In this document: one piece after another, positions 52,473-62,927 of the stretch
Numbering within the stretch: position 1 is the first letter of the stretch
Layout: each line of letters starts with the position of its first letter
Origin: Bacteroidota bacterium
GTDB taxonomy: Bacteria > Bacteroidota > Bacteroidia > Flavobacteriales > Flavobacteriaceae
Direction of reading: 5' to 3'
Assembly (NCBI GenBank): GCA_018267095.1
Contig: JAFDZC010000018.1
Coordinates: forward strand, 62,001-126,000
DNA: 64,000 bases
Notes under the pieces: generated by a model
Database searches by the model: none
Seen by the model: only the letters and a program-made list of their open reading frames with translations
What the model was told of the DNA's origin: nothing
Made by a program: the position numbers and the translations under genes

Positions 52473-54776
52473 ATGAGAGCATACTTTACAGCGCTTTTCT
52501 TTTTTAGCTTCAGTTTGGGCGCCCTAGCCCAATACAATAAATCCTGGAAAGGATATTTTTCATTCAATCAAATAACCGATCTTGCCCAGAGTTCAAACAA
52601 GTTGATTGCATCTTCTGAGAACGCTATTCTCATTCAAGATGTTTTGACCGGTAACATCAAAACACTCAATACGGTTGATGGGCTTTCGGGATTAACCATC
52701 ACGGCTGTTTACTATAGTTCTTCCCTTAAAAAAATACTCATTGGCTATGAAAATGGGCTTATGATTGTTTACAATGAAGTGGACGGCTCTATTTTATATG
52801 TTGTTGATATTCTCAACAAATCAATCCCGCAAAACGTTAAACGCGTCAATCATTTTATGGATGTGGCCGGAATTATCTATGTTTCTTGCGATTTTGGTGT
52901 TGTACAATACAATCTCAATACACTTCAGTTTGGAGATACCTATTTTATTGGTCCGGGCGGAAGTCAAATCAACATATCACAAACAACCGTTTTTAATGGA
53001 CGAATTTATGCGGCTTCAAAAACCAACGGCATTTTTAGCGCCGATTTGAATAACCCAAATTTAAACGATTATAACCAGTGGCTCAACGTAAGTAGTTTTG
53101 GCTGTGTAGCGGTTGAAAAAACCGGAATTAATCTGGTGGCCGTGACCAATTCGGGCAACTTGCAGCGTTGGCAAGGAAGTTCTTTCGGTTCACTTGCACA
53201 ACTCCCGGAAGTTGCTGTTGATGTCCGTGGTAATGATCAGTATTTGCTTATTTCAACGGCCAATCACGTATTGGTTTACAATGCATCATTAGCATTGCAA
53301 TCAGACATTCAAAGCGGTCAAATTACTTCGGCACCATCATCGTTTACTTGTGCAAATTTGGTGGATAACAATTTATTTGTCGGAACGCAACAAAACGGAA
53401 TTTTCAATAAAGTCATGACGGAGTCTGCTTTTAATAGCATTACTCCGGATGGACCTATCAGAAACAATGTTTTTGCTATTACAACCACAGCCAATAACCT
53501 TTGGGCGGTATACGGAGGATACGACCTAGATTATAACCCGTACAGTTTTTTTGGTTTTTCATTGCCTAAATTCGGTATGAGCAAACTCACCAAAAGCGGA
53601 TGGCTCAACATATCTGCCGAAGAAGTACTCAACGCACGGTCTTTGTGTAGAATTGCGGTAAATCCAAATAATGAAAAACAGGTTTTTGTGAGCTCTTATT
53701 ATTCGGGCTTGCTTAAAATTGAAAACGATATCCCCAATTTTTTATATAATGTAACCAATACGGCACCTAATGGATTACAAACCGTTCCGGGTCAGGTTCC
53801 TGATGATATCCGGGTCAACGGATCTGTCTTTGACAATGAAGGAAATTTATGGATGACTAACAGTATGGTTGCTAAAGGAATCAAGGTTTTAAAAAGCAAT
53901 GGTCAATGGCAATCATATGACATGCAGGATGTTGTTACGACTTCGACTCAATTCAAATCTGGCAGAATGATTGTCGATAAAAACGGCACCAAGTGGATGA
54001 CCAGTTGGCGCAACGGAATTATTGGCTTTAACGAAAAATACAACAACCGTTTCAAGGTTATTTCGAATTCGGCCGACGGAGGAAATCTTCCGTCTTTTGA
54101 CACAAGAGCCGTTGCCGTTGACAATCGTAATCAACTTTGGATCGGAACCTTGAACGGACTTCGGGTTTTACCCAGTGTGGACAGTTTTTTTTCGAATGAT
54201 GTTTTACAATCAAACCCGATCATCATTGTTGAAGACGGTTTGGCACAAGAGTTATTGTACGAGCAATCGATTAGTGACATTTTCGTTGACGGAGCCAATA
54301 ACAAATGGATTGCCACGGTTGATTCAGGTGTTTTTTATGTTTCATCAGACGGTCAAAAGACTATTTATCACTTTACTACATCGAATTCACCTTTGCCAAG
54401 CAACAACATTAATGATGTCGAGGCCAATCCGGTTACCGGAGAAGTATTTTTTGCCACGGCAAAAGGCATGGTTTCATTCAAAGGGACTGCCACCGAAGCC
54501 AACAACAACTTGAGCAATGTTTATGTTTACCCCAATCCGGTGCGACCGGAATATTCGGGAACTGTCAAAATCAGTGGGCTTACCGATAAAGCCCATGTAA
54601 AAATCGCTGACATTGAAGGCAATTTAGTTGCAGAATTTATCACCGAAGGCGGAACCATTGAATGGGACACTACAGCTTTTGGGAAATACCGCGTGGCCTC
54701 GGGAGTGTATATGATTTTTGTGTCATCAGAAGACGGCTCTGACACGACGGTTAAAAAAGTCATGATTGTTCGATAA
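52473..54776 (+). CDS. porZ: PorZ-like T9SS protein, beta-propeller with sorting domain
   Basis: A 767-residue exported protein. Signal peptide (about 1-20, LAQ), then two seven-bladed-type propellers of two-component-regulator/PorZ repeats (about 25-680; NLWMTNSMVAKGIKVL, NKWIATVDSGVFYVS, QLWIGTLNGLRVLPS) and a type A sorting domain (about 690-767; NVYVYPNPVRPEY, VKIADIEGNLVAEF, SGVYMIFVSS). PorZ works at the cell surface with the T9SS sortase complex in delivering the A-LPS anchor to cargo. ATG at 52473 preferred over TTG at 52467. recO follows 35 bp later, the common flavobacterial neighbour. Confidence 0.9.
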   Translation: MRAYFTALFFFSFSLGALAQYNKSWKGYFSFNQITDLAQSSNKLIASSENAILIQDVLTGNIKTLNTVDGLSGLTITAVYYSSSLKKILIGYENGLMIVYNEVDGSILYVVDILNKSIPQNVKRVNHFMDVAGIIYVSCDFGVVQYNLNTLQFGDTYFIGPGGSQINISQTTVFNGRIYAASKTNGIFSADLNNPNLNDYNQWLNVSSFGCVAVEKTGINLVAVTNSGNLQRWQGSSFGSLAQLPEVAVDVRGNDQYLLISTANHVLVYNASLALQSDIQSGQITSAPSSFTCANLVDNNLFVGTQQNGIFNKVMTESAFNSITPDGPIRNNVFAITTTANNLWAVYGGYDLDYNPYSFFGFSLPKFGMSKLTKSGWLNISAEEVLNARSLCRIAVNPNNEKQVFVSSYYSGLLKIENDIPNFLYNVTNTAPNGLQTVPGQVPDDIRVNGSVFDNEGNLWMTNSMVAKGIKVLKSNGQWQSYDMQDVVTTSTQFKSGRMIVDKNGTKWMTSWRNGIIGFNEKYNNRFKVISNSADGGNLPSFDTRAVAVDNRNQLWIGTLNGLRVLPSVDSFFSNDVLQSNPIIIVEDGLAQELLYEQSISDIFVDGANNKWIATVDSGVFYVSSDGQKTIYHFTTSNSPLPSNNINDVEANPVTGEVFFATAKGMVSFKGTATEANNNLSNVYVYPNPVRPEYSGTVKISGLTDKAHVKIADIEGNLVAEFITEGGTIEWDTTAFGKYRVASGVYMIFVSSEDGSDTTVKKVMIVR

Positions 54777-54811
54777 CGGTTTTTCAAGACAAGCTTAAAT
54801 AGGCCGCAAGC

Positions 54812-55525
54812 ATGTTAGTCAAAACCCAAGCTATTGTTATTTCATCGGTTCGCTATCAAGAGAAAAGCTTGATAGTTCGATGCTTTACAGCCTCAGACGG
54901 CCTCAAATCATATTTTGTGCGCGATGCTTTTTCAAGCAAGAAAAACCTTCAGAAAATCGCTTACTTTCAGCCATTAACCTTACTTGAAATTGAGGCTATT
55001 CACAAGAACAAAGGCTCACTCGAACAATTCAAAGAAATCAAACTGCATCAGGCATACGAACAAATACCAACAGATATCCGCAAAAGCACGATAGCTCTTT
55101 TTTTGGCCGAGATGCTGCAGCATTCTATTCGAGAAGAAGAACCCAACTCTGGGCTTTTTACTTTTTTACAAACCGCTTTTCTTTGGCTTGACACCCATGA
55201 AAGTGTATCTAATTTTCATTTGGTTTTCTTGCTTGAACTTACAAGACATTTGGGTTTTTATCCCGACGTTTCAGAGCGTGAATTGCCCTTGTTCCATTTG
55301 CAAGAAGGTGTTTTTACCCAGCAAATTTTGCCCGGAACGCTCAATGAATTTGAAACCGAAATGTTTAAAAAACTCATCGATCTCAATTTTGACCAATCAG
55401 CCCATTTGTTTCATGTGTCAGAGCGCCAACAATTGCTCAAAATATTAGTTGCCTATTATTCGAGTCATCTAGACGGTTTTAAAAAGCCCCAATCACTCGA
55501 AGTTTTACAAGCTGTTTTTTCATAA
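54812..55525 (+). CDS. recO: DNA repair protein RecO
   Basis: A 237-residue protein. N-terminal OB-fold (MLVKTQAIVISSVRYQEKSLIV, LKSYFVRDAF) and C-terminal helical part as in Bacteroidetes RecO. It works with RecR to load RecA on SSB-coated single-stranded DNA. The C-terminal zinc-site cysteines of some RecO proteins are absent here. Confidence 0.93.
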   Translation: MLVKTQAIVISSVRYQEKSLIVRCFTASDGLKSYFVRDAFSSKKNLQKIAYFQPLTLLEIEAIHKNKGSLEQFKEIKLHQAYEQIPTDIRKSTIALFLAEMLQHSIREEEPNSGLFTFLQTAFLWLDTHESVSNFHLVFLLELTRHLGFYPDVSERELPLFHLQEGVFTQQILPGTLNEFETEMFKKLIDLNFDQSAHLFHVSERQQLLKILVAYYSSHLDGFKKPQSLEVLQAVFS

Positions 55526-55644
55526 TTAGAAAGACTTTGTTGTTGTTTAAAAATGTTTATTTTAGCCCCAGATACACGTTCTACAAGATTTAAATCCAGA
55601 ATTTATCAGGTTGTAAAGTCTTGAAAAGCCATTAATTAAAATTT

Positions 55645-57540
55645 ATGAATCGAATCTTGACAACCTATTCTCTGGCTTTTGTTTTAGGGTTTCTTTTTAT
55701 TGGAGTTACCAGCGCGCAAACAACCAGTCAAAAATCATACATCATCAGCAAGTCTGATTTTTACACTTTTGATATCAACAAGAATGATACTCCGGTTATT
55801 ACGCTTAATTCAGAAGAAAAAAAATGGGTAGGCGATAAAGAAGATCCTTTGGTTCAAGGAAACAGAATCGATTATTCAGATGCTTTCGAATCGGTGTACG
55901 ACATTGAGGCTTACAGCATTACTCCCGAAAATAAGAAAATAAAAGTTCGATACATCGACACCAAAGACCGAGAAATAGAAAACATTTTTTATCACGATCA
56001 AAAAATGAAAATCTATTATTTTCCGGATTTAAAAAATGGTTCAGAGACGTATTCATACTACAAAAAATCATATTACAATCCTCATTTTTTGGATCCGTTT
56101 TATTTTAAGGACGACCTCGAATGCAAGGAAGCAAAAATTACTTTAAAGGTTTCAAACAAAATAGAAATCGGATATGTTTTGAAAGGAAGAGAAACCGATA
56201 AGATTCAATTTACAACCCAAAAAGAAGGCGATTATACCCTCTACACTTGGCGATTGACCGACAGTCAAAAGGTCGAATATTTTGATGACGGACCTAAATT
56301 GTCGTACTATACACCTCATTTGATTTTTTTTATAAAAAGCTATGTAAATTCTGCAGGCAAGCAACCGGTAGTTGGTTCGGTTGATAATCTGTATCATTTT
56401 TACACGCAAACCATCAAAGACATCAATAAAGCCGATGAATCTAGCTTGCGGGCTCAAACCCTTGAGTTGATCAAAGGACTTTCTTCAGATTTAGATAAAA
56501 CCAAAGCCATTTTTGATTTTGTGCAATCAAAGGTTCAATATGTTGCATTTGAAGATGGTATGGGCGGCTTTATTCCGCGTGAATCAGCCGATGTTTTTCA
56601 AAAAAAATACGGCGATTGCAAAGACATGGCCAACTTGCTGAACCAGATGTTGCATGTGGCGGGAATTGAGTCCAACATTGCTTGGATTGGCACCCGACAC
56701 AACAATTATTCTTATGAAGAAGTTCCTTCGCCGATAGTCGATAACCACATGATTTGTATTGCCAACATTGACAAACAAAATTATTTTTTAGACGCGACCG
56801 GGCAGTATACTATTTTCCCAAGTTTTACTCCATTTATTCAAGGAAAACAAGCTCTTTTAAAAATTGACGATCATCAGTATAAGATTATTCCCGTTCCGAT
56901 AGTTGCTTCAGAGGCCAACCAAAATTCGGGAAAAATCAAAATAAATATCGACGAAGATAAACTTGCAGGAACAGCCCAGTTTCAGATGAGTGGTTTTTTG
57001 AAAACCCAATTTTTGGCCTCGTATAAAAACTCGGTTGAAAAAGAAAAAATGCTCAAAAATTATCTTTCCCGATTTATTGTCAATTTAACCGCAAACAACT
57101 TTGAGGTAAAAAACGACGATTTATCTCGAAATCCGGTTTCGGTTTTATGTCAATTCAGCGTGGATAAATGGATCAAAAAAGTTGAGAATCAGCTATTGTT
57201 CAAACCCATTTTGTTTTTCCCTTTTTCAGATTCCCGCATTGACACTCAAATCAGAAAGGTTCCCTACATGTTTGATTTTAATAAATCGTACAATTTTGAA
57301 TATGAAATTGCTATACCGAATGGGTATAAACTTGACTTCAAACCTGATGACTACTCCATGTCCAACGATCTTGTCAAGGCCAAAATCAAATACAAACTTC
57401 AGGATCGAAAAATAGTGGTTAATCAAGAGTTGGAACTCAACAAACTATTGCTCGAAACCGAAGATTTTGAGTCGTGGAATACCATCATTAAAAGCATTAC
57501 CAAACAATACAATCAGAACATAATTTTAGTAAAAGAATGA
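55645..57540 (+). CDS. DUF3857 protein with transglutaminase-like domain
   Basis: A 631-residue exported protein with signal peptide (about 1-24). The N-terminal half is DUF3857 (about 50-270), followed by a transglutaminase-like domain (about 280-400) with a complete Cys-His-Asp triad: C325 in KYGDCKDMANLL, H368 in DNHM and D383 in LDATGQY, then DUF3858-like C-terminal strands. The activity (protease, amidase or transglutaminase) and substrate are unknown. Its end overlaps the start of the next, related gene (ATGA). Confidence 0.9.
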   Translation: MNRILTTYSLAFVLGFLFIGVTSAQTTSQKSYIISKSDFYTFDINKNDTPVITLNSEEKKWVGDKEDPLVQGNRIDYSDAFESVYDIEAYSITPENKKIKVRYIDTKDREIENIFYHDQKMKIYYFPDLKNGSETYSYYKKSYYNPHFLDPFYFKDDLECKEAKITLKVSNKIEIGYVLKGRETDKIQFTTQKEGDYTLYTWRLTDSQKVEYFDDGPKLSYYTPHLIFFIKSYVNSAGKQPVVGSVDNLYHFYTQTIKDINKADESSLRAQTLELIKGLSSDLDKTKAIFDFVQSKVQYVAFEDGMGGFIPRESADVFQKKYGDCKDMANLLNQMLHVAGIESNIAWIGTRHNNYSYEEVPSPIVDNHMICIANIDKQNYFLDATGQYTIFPSFTPFIQGKQALLKIDDHQYKIIPVPIVASEANQNSGKIKINIDEDKLAGTAQFQMSGFLKTQFLASYKNSVEKEKMLKNYLSRFIVNLTANNFEVKNDDLSRNPVSVLCQFSVDKWIKKVENQLLFKPILFFPFSDSRIDTQIRKVPYMFDFNKSYNFEYEIAIPNGYKLDFKPDDYSMSNDLVKAKIKYKLQDRKIVVNQELELNKLLLETEDFESWNTIIKSITKQYNQNIILVKE

Positions 57541-59438
57541 AAAAAGTATTAGTTGTTATCACCGTTTTGTTGACTCAATTAACCCACGCTCAAAAAGAAG
57601 AGGTTAAAAATTATGAATGGGAAGTAGCTCCGAAATTCAGAGAAGTTCCAGAGGAATTCAAGAAGTATCCGGCGGTGGTTTTAAAAGATTACAGGCTCTA
57701 TGACAACAGAGTTGGACAATATGCCTATAAAGCGTTTGTGGTCATGCATTCGGCGATAAAAATCCTTACCGAAGACGGCGTGAACGATTACAATAAAGTA
57801 AAAATTAACAAGCAATACGTTCGAGATTATCGCGATTTAAAAGCGCGCGTTATCAAAGCCAATGGCAAGATTGAGGTTTTATCAGAAGATAAGATTATTG
57901 AAAAAGAAAAATCTGACGAGCGTCAATTTGTTTTTGAAGGTGTTGAAAAAGGCGACATTATTGAATATTACTACGTCATCAAGGATTTTCCTGACTTTAG
58001 TGGTGTTGAATATTTTCAGCGCGACATTCCGGTTTTGGAAGCGAAATTTCAAATCAACGCCAATGTGAGTTCGGCGGTTACTTCGGTTTATGGTTACAAC
58101 GGTATGAAAGACGAAAGTGTCAAAAGACACCGTGTTTTTACAGCGACTAATTTACCGGCTTACAAAGAAGAAGTCAATGCTGCCAACTTAGCCAATATGG
58201 CAAAAGTTTACTATTACACTGACATCAACCGAAATTACAGTTACATCACCTATTATAAAGAGTTGACTGAATTTGCCGAAGGCGTCAATGCTAAATCCAT
58301 GGTTAAAAACTTCATCAGAGACCAAAAATTAGACGATGAGACCATTGCGCTGGATGAGCGTCTCAAGAGAATGGATATTTATTTAAAAGAAAACGTAGAG
58401 ATTGTCAATCAAAACGAGTTTTATAACTATAAAAAGATTTTTGACGAGAACAAAATTACCGGTAGAATGTGTCTTTATCTTTACAAAGACATTTTAGATT
58501 ACCTCAGAATTCCGTATCAGTTTTTGGCATCAACCGATAAATTCGACAATCATTTAGACAAAGAAAATGTGGTTCCGGCCACACTTTCAGAAATTATGAT
58601 TTACATTCCCGAAACCCAAAAATATCTTTCGCCTTTTTATTATTGGATGCCTTACGGACCGCCTAATTCTGTTAGCGTTAACAACGATGCAATCTTTTTT
58701 GAACAAAAGCGAGGCAGCGCCAAAATTGATTATCATTTTGAAAAAACACAAGGCATTTCCATGAACGACAACGTGGTTAAAACCACGAGTCTGGTCAAAC
58801 TCGACGACGATATGGAAACGGTTACGGTCAAGAAAAAACTCGAATTAACGGGTTATCGCGCTTATTATTACAGAAGCGTGCTCAAGTATATCAAAGAAGA
58901 CAAGATTAAAGAAATGGTTAACGATGCTGTTTTTAGCAAAGTTGATATCGATTTGAAATCGCACAGTTTTTCAAACAAAGAATACAAATACAATTATGGT
59001 TCTGACCATCCTTTTACCATTGACACCGATGTAGTTATAAAAGAATCATGGGTTGAAAACGCCGGAAAGAACTATCTGGTTTCACTCGGAAAAGTACTCG
59101 GCGAGCAAACCAATTTATATCAAGAAACCGATCGAAGACAAGACATAGATTTATATTATCCCAAAAAATATATCCACAGTATTGTTTTTGAAATTCCTCC
59201 AGGTTATACCGTAAAAAACGCCGAACAATTAAAGATGCATAAAGAACTTAAAGATGCACAAAATAAGGTGGTTGGTAGTTTTGATTCGACCGCTAAAGTC
59301 GAAGGGAATCAACTTAAAATTAACATAGAAGAGTTTTACGATTTTACCCATTTAGGAAAAGAAAAATACCCTCAATACAGAGATTTAATTGACACTGCGT
59401 ATGATTTTTTCAAAGCTTCGGTAGTTTTAACAAAGTAA
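57537..59438 (+). CDS. DUF3857 protein with degenerate transglutaminase-like domain
   Basis: A 633-residue paralogue of the upstream gene with signal peptide (about 1-18), DUF3857 domain (about 40-250) and a transglutaminase-like region (about 290-390). At the catalytic Cys position the normal YGDCKDMANLL is replaced by TGRMCLYLYKDIL, and the Asp position after LSEIMIYIPETQKYL is SPF, so the triad is not intact; it is probably non-catalytic. It overlaps the upstream gene by 4 bp, so the two products are likely made in fixed proportion. Confidence 0.85.
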   Translation: MKKVLVVITVLLTQLTHAQKEEVKNYEWEVAPKFREVPEEFKKYPAVVLKDYRLYDNRVGQYAYKAFVVMHSAIKILTEDGVNDYNKVKINKQYVRDYRDLKARVIKANGKIEVLSEDKIIEKEKSDERQFVFEGVEKGDIIEYYYVIKDFPDFSGVEYFQRDIPVLEAKFQINANVSSAVTSVYGYNGMKDESVKRHRVFTATNLPAYKEEVNAANLANMAKVYYYTDINRNYSYITYYKELTEFAEGVNAKSMVKNFIRDQKLDDETIALDERLKRMDIYLKENVEIVNQNEFYNYKKIFDENKITGRMCLYLYKDILDYLRIPYQFLASTDKFDNHLDKENVVPATLSEIMIYIPETQKYLSPFYYWMPYGPPNSVSVNNDAIFFEQKRGSAKIDYHFEKTQGISMNDNVVKTTSLVKLDDDMETVTVKKKLELTGYRAYYYRSVLKYIKEDKIKEMVNDAVFSKVDIDLKSHSFSNKEYKYNYGSDHPFTIDTDVVIKESWVENAGKNYLVSLGKVLGEQTNLYQETDRRQDIDLYYPKKYIHSIVFEIPPGYTVKNAEQLKMHKELKDAQNKVVGSFDSTAKVEGNQLKINIEEFYDFTHLGKEKYPQYRDLIDTAYDFFKASVVLTK

Positions 59439-59484
59439 TTGACTATTAGGCCTTGGGATTTGTGACTAATCAATCAAAATTGAT

Positions 59485-59492
59485 TACTTTCG
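59485..59492 (+). promoter_or_regulatory. probable -7 element of ileS
   Basis: TACTTTCG, one mismatch from TAnnTTTG, 27 bp before the ileS start. Confidence 0.4.
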
Positions 59493-59518
59493 CGCATTGA
59501 TTTTTACTCGATAATTCC

Positions 59519-62500
59519 ATGGCTAAAAAGTTTACTGAATACAAGGGAATCGACCTGCCTACTGTAGCGTCAGAAGTTCTTGATTTTTGGAAAAAAGAAA
59601 ACATTTTCGAAAAAAGTGTCACCTCGCGCGAAGGCCAAAAGCCGTATGTGTTTTTTGAAGGTCCGCCTTCGGCTAACGGATTACCCGGAATTCACCACGT
59701 GATGGCGCGCGCCATTAAAGATATTTTTTGTCGATACAAAACCCAAAAAGGCTTCCAGGTGAAGCGTAAAGCAGGTTGGGATACACACGGATTGCCGGTT
59801 GAACTCGGTACTGAAAAAGAACTCGGCATTACCAAAGAAGACATCGGAACCAAAATCACCGTCGCTGAATACAACGAAGCCTGTAAAAAAACGGTCATGC
59901 GCTACACCGATGTGTGGAATGACTTGACCGAAAAAATGGGTTATTGGGTCGATATGGACGATCCTTATGTGACCTACAAACCCAAATATATGGAAACCGT
60001 TTGGTGGTTGCTCAAACAAATCTACAACAAAGATTTGTTGTATAAAGGATACACCATTCAGCCGTATTCGCCCAAAGCCGGAACCGGATTGTCTTCGCAC
60101 GAGGTCAACCAACCGGGCACTTATCGCGATGTTTCAGATACGACCATTGTGGCTCAGTTCAAAGCGGTTCATGCTTCTTTACCGGATTTTTTAAAAAATT
60201 TCGGCGATATTCACTTCTTGGCTTGGACCACTACCCCTTGGACTTTGCCGAGTAATACAGCGCTAACGGTCGGACCTAAAATCGATTATGTATTGGTACA
60301 AACTTTTAATCAATACACTTTTGAGCCGATTAAAGTTATTTTGGCCAAGCCGCTTTTAGCTAAAATTTTTTCTGGAAAATATGCCGCTGCTGAAACAGCA
60401 ACAGAATTAGAAAATTATAAGTCTGAAGACAAAAAAATACCTTATACCATTCTGGTCGAAGCCAAAGGAGCAGACTTGGTCGGTATTCGCTACGAGCAAT
60501 TGTTGCCTTATGTGTTGCCTTATCAAACACCTGAAAACGCTTTTAGGGTAATTGCCGGAGATTTCGTAACCACCGAAGACGGAACCGGAATCGTTCACAC
60601 CGCGCCTACTTTTGGCGCCGATGATGCCAAAGCAGCCAAAGAAGCAACGCCTGAAGTTCCGCCGATGCTTGTTTTAGATGCCGCCGGAAATCCGGTGCCG
60701 TTGGTTGATTTGCAAGGACGATTCATACAAGGCTTAGGCGATTTATCAGGCAAATATGTCAAGAATGAATATTACAATGACGGAGAATCGCCTGAAAAAT
60801 CAGTAGATGTAGAAATTGCCATCCGACTTAAAGAAGAAAACAAAGCTTTTAAAGTTGAGAAATACGTTCACAGTTATCCACATTGTTGGCGCACCGATAA
60901 ACCGATTTTATATTATCCGCTCGATTCGTGGTTCATCAAAGTAACCGAACGCAAAGAGCGTATGTTTGAACTCAACGACACCATCAATTGGAAACCGAAA
61001 GCCACCGGTGAAGGGCGTTTTGGAAATTGGCTCAAAAACGCCAACGATTGGAATTTATCGCGTTCGCGTTATTGGGGTATTCCGCTTCCAATCTGGAGAA
61101 CCGAAGATAAGAAAGAAGAAATTTGCATCGGCTCGGTAGAAGAACTTTACACTGAAATTGAAAAATCAATAGCTGCTGGTTTTCAAAAAGATAATCCATA
61201 TCAAGGCTTTGAAATCGGCAACATGTCTGAGGCTAATTACGACCTGATTGACCTGCATAAAAATGTGGTTGATTCGATTGTTTTGGTGTCGCCTTCAGGT
61301 CAGAAAATGTTCCGCGAAACCGATTTGATTGATGTTTGGTTTGATTCGGGCGCGATGCCGTATGCACAATGGCATTATCCGTTTGAGAACAAAGACTATA
61401 TTGACAATCACGAGGCTTATCCGGCAGATTTCATTGCCGAAGGTGTTGATCAAACCCGCGGTTGGTTCTATACTTTGCACGCCATTTCAACGTTGGTTTT
61501 TGATCAAGTATCGTATAAAAATGTCGTGTCGAATGGATTGGTACTTGACAAAAACGGACAAAAAATGTCTAAGCGTTTGGGCAATGCAATTGATCCTTTC
61601 CAAACCATTTCTGAGCACGGACCCGATGCTACACGTTGGTATATGATATCCAATGCCAATCCGTGGGATAACCTTAAATTTGATTTAGAAGGCATTACCG
61701 AAGTGCGCCGTAAATTCTTCGGAACCTTATACAATACGTATTCGTTTTTTGCACTCTATGCCAACATCGACAACTTCCAATACAACGAACCAGAAGTTCC
61801 GCTCAGCGAACGTCCGGAAATTGACCGCTGGATTTTGTCAGAGTTGCATACGCTCATCAAAAATGTGGATTCTTATTACGCCGATTACGAACCGACCAAA
61901 GCTGCGCGCGCCATTTCTGATTTTGTGCAAGAGCATTTGAGCAATTGGTACGTACGTTTGTGCCGTCGTCGTTTCTGGAAAGGCGAATATGCCCAAGATA
62001 AAATTGCGGCTTATCAAACCTTGTATACTTGTTTGCTTACGGTAAGCAAGTTGGGCGCGCCCATCGCTCCGTTCTTTATGGATAAACTGTATCGTGATTT
62101 GACACAGGCCACTGGTAGTGAGTCTTTTGAGAGTGTTCACTTAGCAGAATTTCCGGTTTGCGTTGAAAACTTTGTTGATAAATCACTCGAGCACAAAATG
62201 GAGTCGGCTCAAACCATTTCATCATTAGTGTTATCGCTGCGCAAGAAAGAGATGATTAAAGTGCGTCAACCGCTCAAAAGGGTTATGATTCCTATACTTG
62301 ACAAAAATCAGCGCACTGAGATTGAGGCCGTTTCTGACTTGATTAAAGCGGAGGTAAACGTCAAAGAAATAGAGCTGATGGACGATGCTTCAGGCATTTT
62401 GGTGAAGCAAATCAAGCCTAATTTCAAAACATTAGGGCCCAAATTCGGAAAAGATATGGGTTTGATTTCCAAAGAGATACAGTCTTTTTCAGCAGCTCAA

Positions 62501-62920
62501 ATCCAGCAAATAGAATCTTCAGGCGCTTTGGATATTGATATTTCAGGAAAAAATATAACTTTATCGCTAGAAGATGTAGAAATTTCTACACAGGATATTG
62601 CAGGATGGCTGGTGGCCAGTTCCAACGGAATCACTGTCGCACTCGACATTACTTTGTCAGAAGAACTCAAGGATGAAGGGATTGCGCGTGAATTGGTCAA
62701 CAGAATTCAAAATATCCGCAAAGACTCAGGTTTTGAAGTAACCGATACCATTCGCGTGGTTCTTGAAAAAGAAGCGCGATTGGAACAAGCAGTTCAAAAT
62801 AACTTGGCGTATATCAAGGCGGAAACGCTGACCGAATCGCTGGCTTTTGAATCGCAACTTTCGGAAGGTTCAGAAATTGAGTTTGACGACATTAAAACAA
62901 GAATATTCATTTCAAAGTAG
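59519..62920 (+). CDS. ileS: isoleucyl-tRNA synthetase
   Basis: A 1133-residue class I synthetase. HIGH-type motif in SANGLPGIHHVMARAIKD (His59, His60), editing-domain TTPWTLPSNTALTV, KMSKR at 682-686, and tRNA-binding C-terminal helices. The length and the GLPGIHHV form are those of the long, eukaryote-like group typical in Bacteroidetes. Followed 7 bp later by the DksA/TraR-like gene and then lspA. Confidence 0.97.
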   Translation: MAKKFTEYKGIDLPTVASEVLDFWKKENIFEKSVTSREGQKPYVFFEGPPSANGLPGIHHVMARAIKDIFCRYKTQKGFQVKRKAGWDTHGLPVELGTEKELGITKEDIGTKITVAEYNEACKKTVMRYTDVWNDLTEKMGYWVDMDDPYVTYKPKYMETVWWLLKQIYNKDLLYKGYTIQPYSPKAGTGLSSHEVNQPGTYRDVSDTTIVAQFKAVHASLPDFLKNFGDIHFLAWTTTPWTLPSNTALTVGPKIDYVLVQTFNQYTFEPIKVILAKPLLAKIFSGKYAAAETATELENYKSEDKKIPYTILVEAKGADLVGIRYEQLLPYVLPYQTPENAFRVIAGDFVTTEDGTGIVHTAPTFGADDAKAAKEATPEVPPMLVLDAAGNPVPLVDLQGRFIQGLGDLSGKYVKNEYYNDGESPEKSVDVEIAIRLKEENKAFKVEKYVHSYPHCWRTDKPILYYPLDSWFIKVTERKERMFELNDTINWKPKATGEGRFGNWLKNANDWNLSRSRYWGIPLPIWRTEDKKEEICIGSVEELYTEIEKSIAAGFQKDNPYQGFEIGNMSEANYDLIDLHKNVVDSIVLVSPSGQKMFRETDLIDVWFDSGAMPYAQWHYPFENKDYIDNHEAYPADFIAEGVDQTRGWFYTLHAISTLVFDQVSYKNVVSNGLVLDKNGQKMSKRLGNAIDPFQTISEHGPDATRWYMISNANPWDNLKFDLEGITEVRRKFFGTLYNTYSFFALYANIDNFQYNEPEVPLSERPEIDRWILSELHTLIKNVDSYYADYEPTKAARAISDFVQEHLSNWYVRLCRRRFWKGEYAQDKIAAYQTLYTCLLTVSKLGAPIAPFFMDKLYRDLTQATGSESFESVHLAEFPVCVENFVDKSLEHKMESAQTISSLVLSLRKKEMIKVRQPLKRVMIPILDKNQRTEIEAVSDLIKAEVNVKEIELMDDASGILVKQIKPNFKTLGPKFGKDMGLISKEIQSFSAAQIQQIESSGALDIDISGKNITLSLEDVEISTQDIAGWLVASSNGITVALDITLSEELKDEGIARELVNRIQNIRKDSGFEVTDTIRVVLEKEARLEQAVQNNLAYIKAETLTESLAFESQLSEGSEIEFDDIKTRIFISK

Positions 62921-62927
62921 CTAGATT

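Noticed and set aside
59681-60112. 143-codon minus-strand frame inside ileS
   Set aside because: Antisense shadow of a strongly conserved synthetase region; no ribosome-binding site or promoter.
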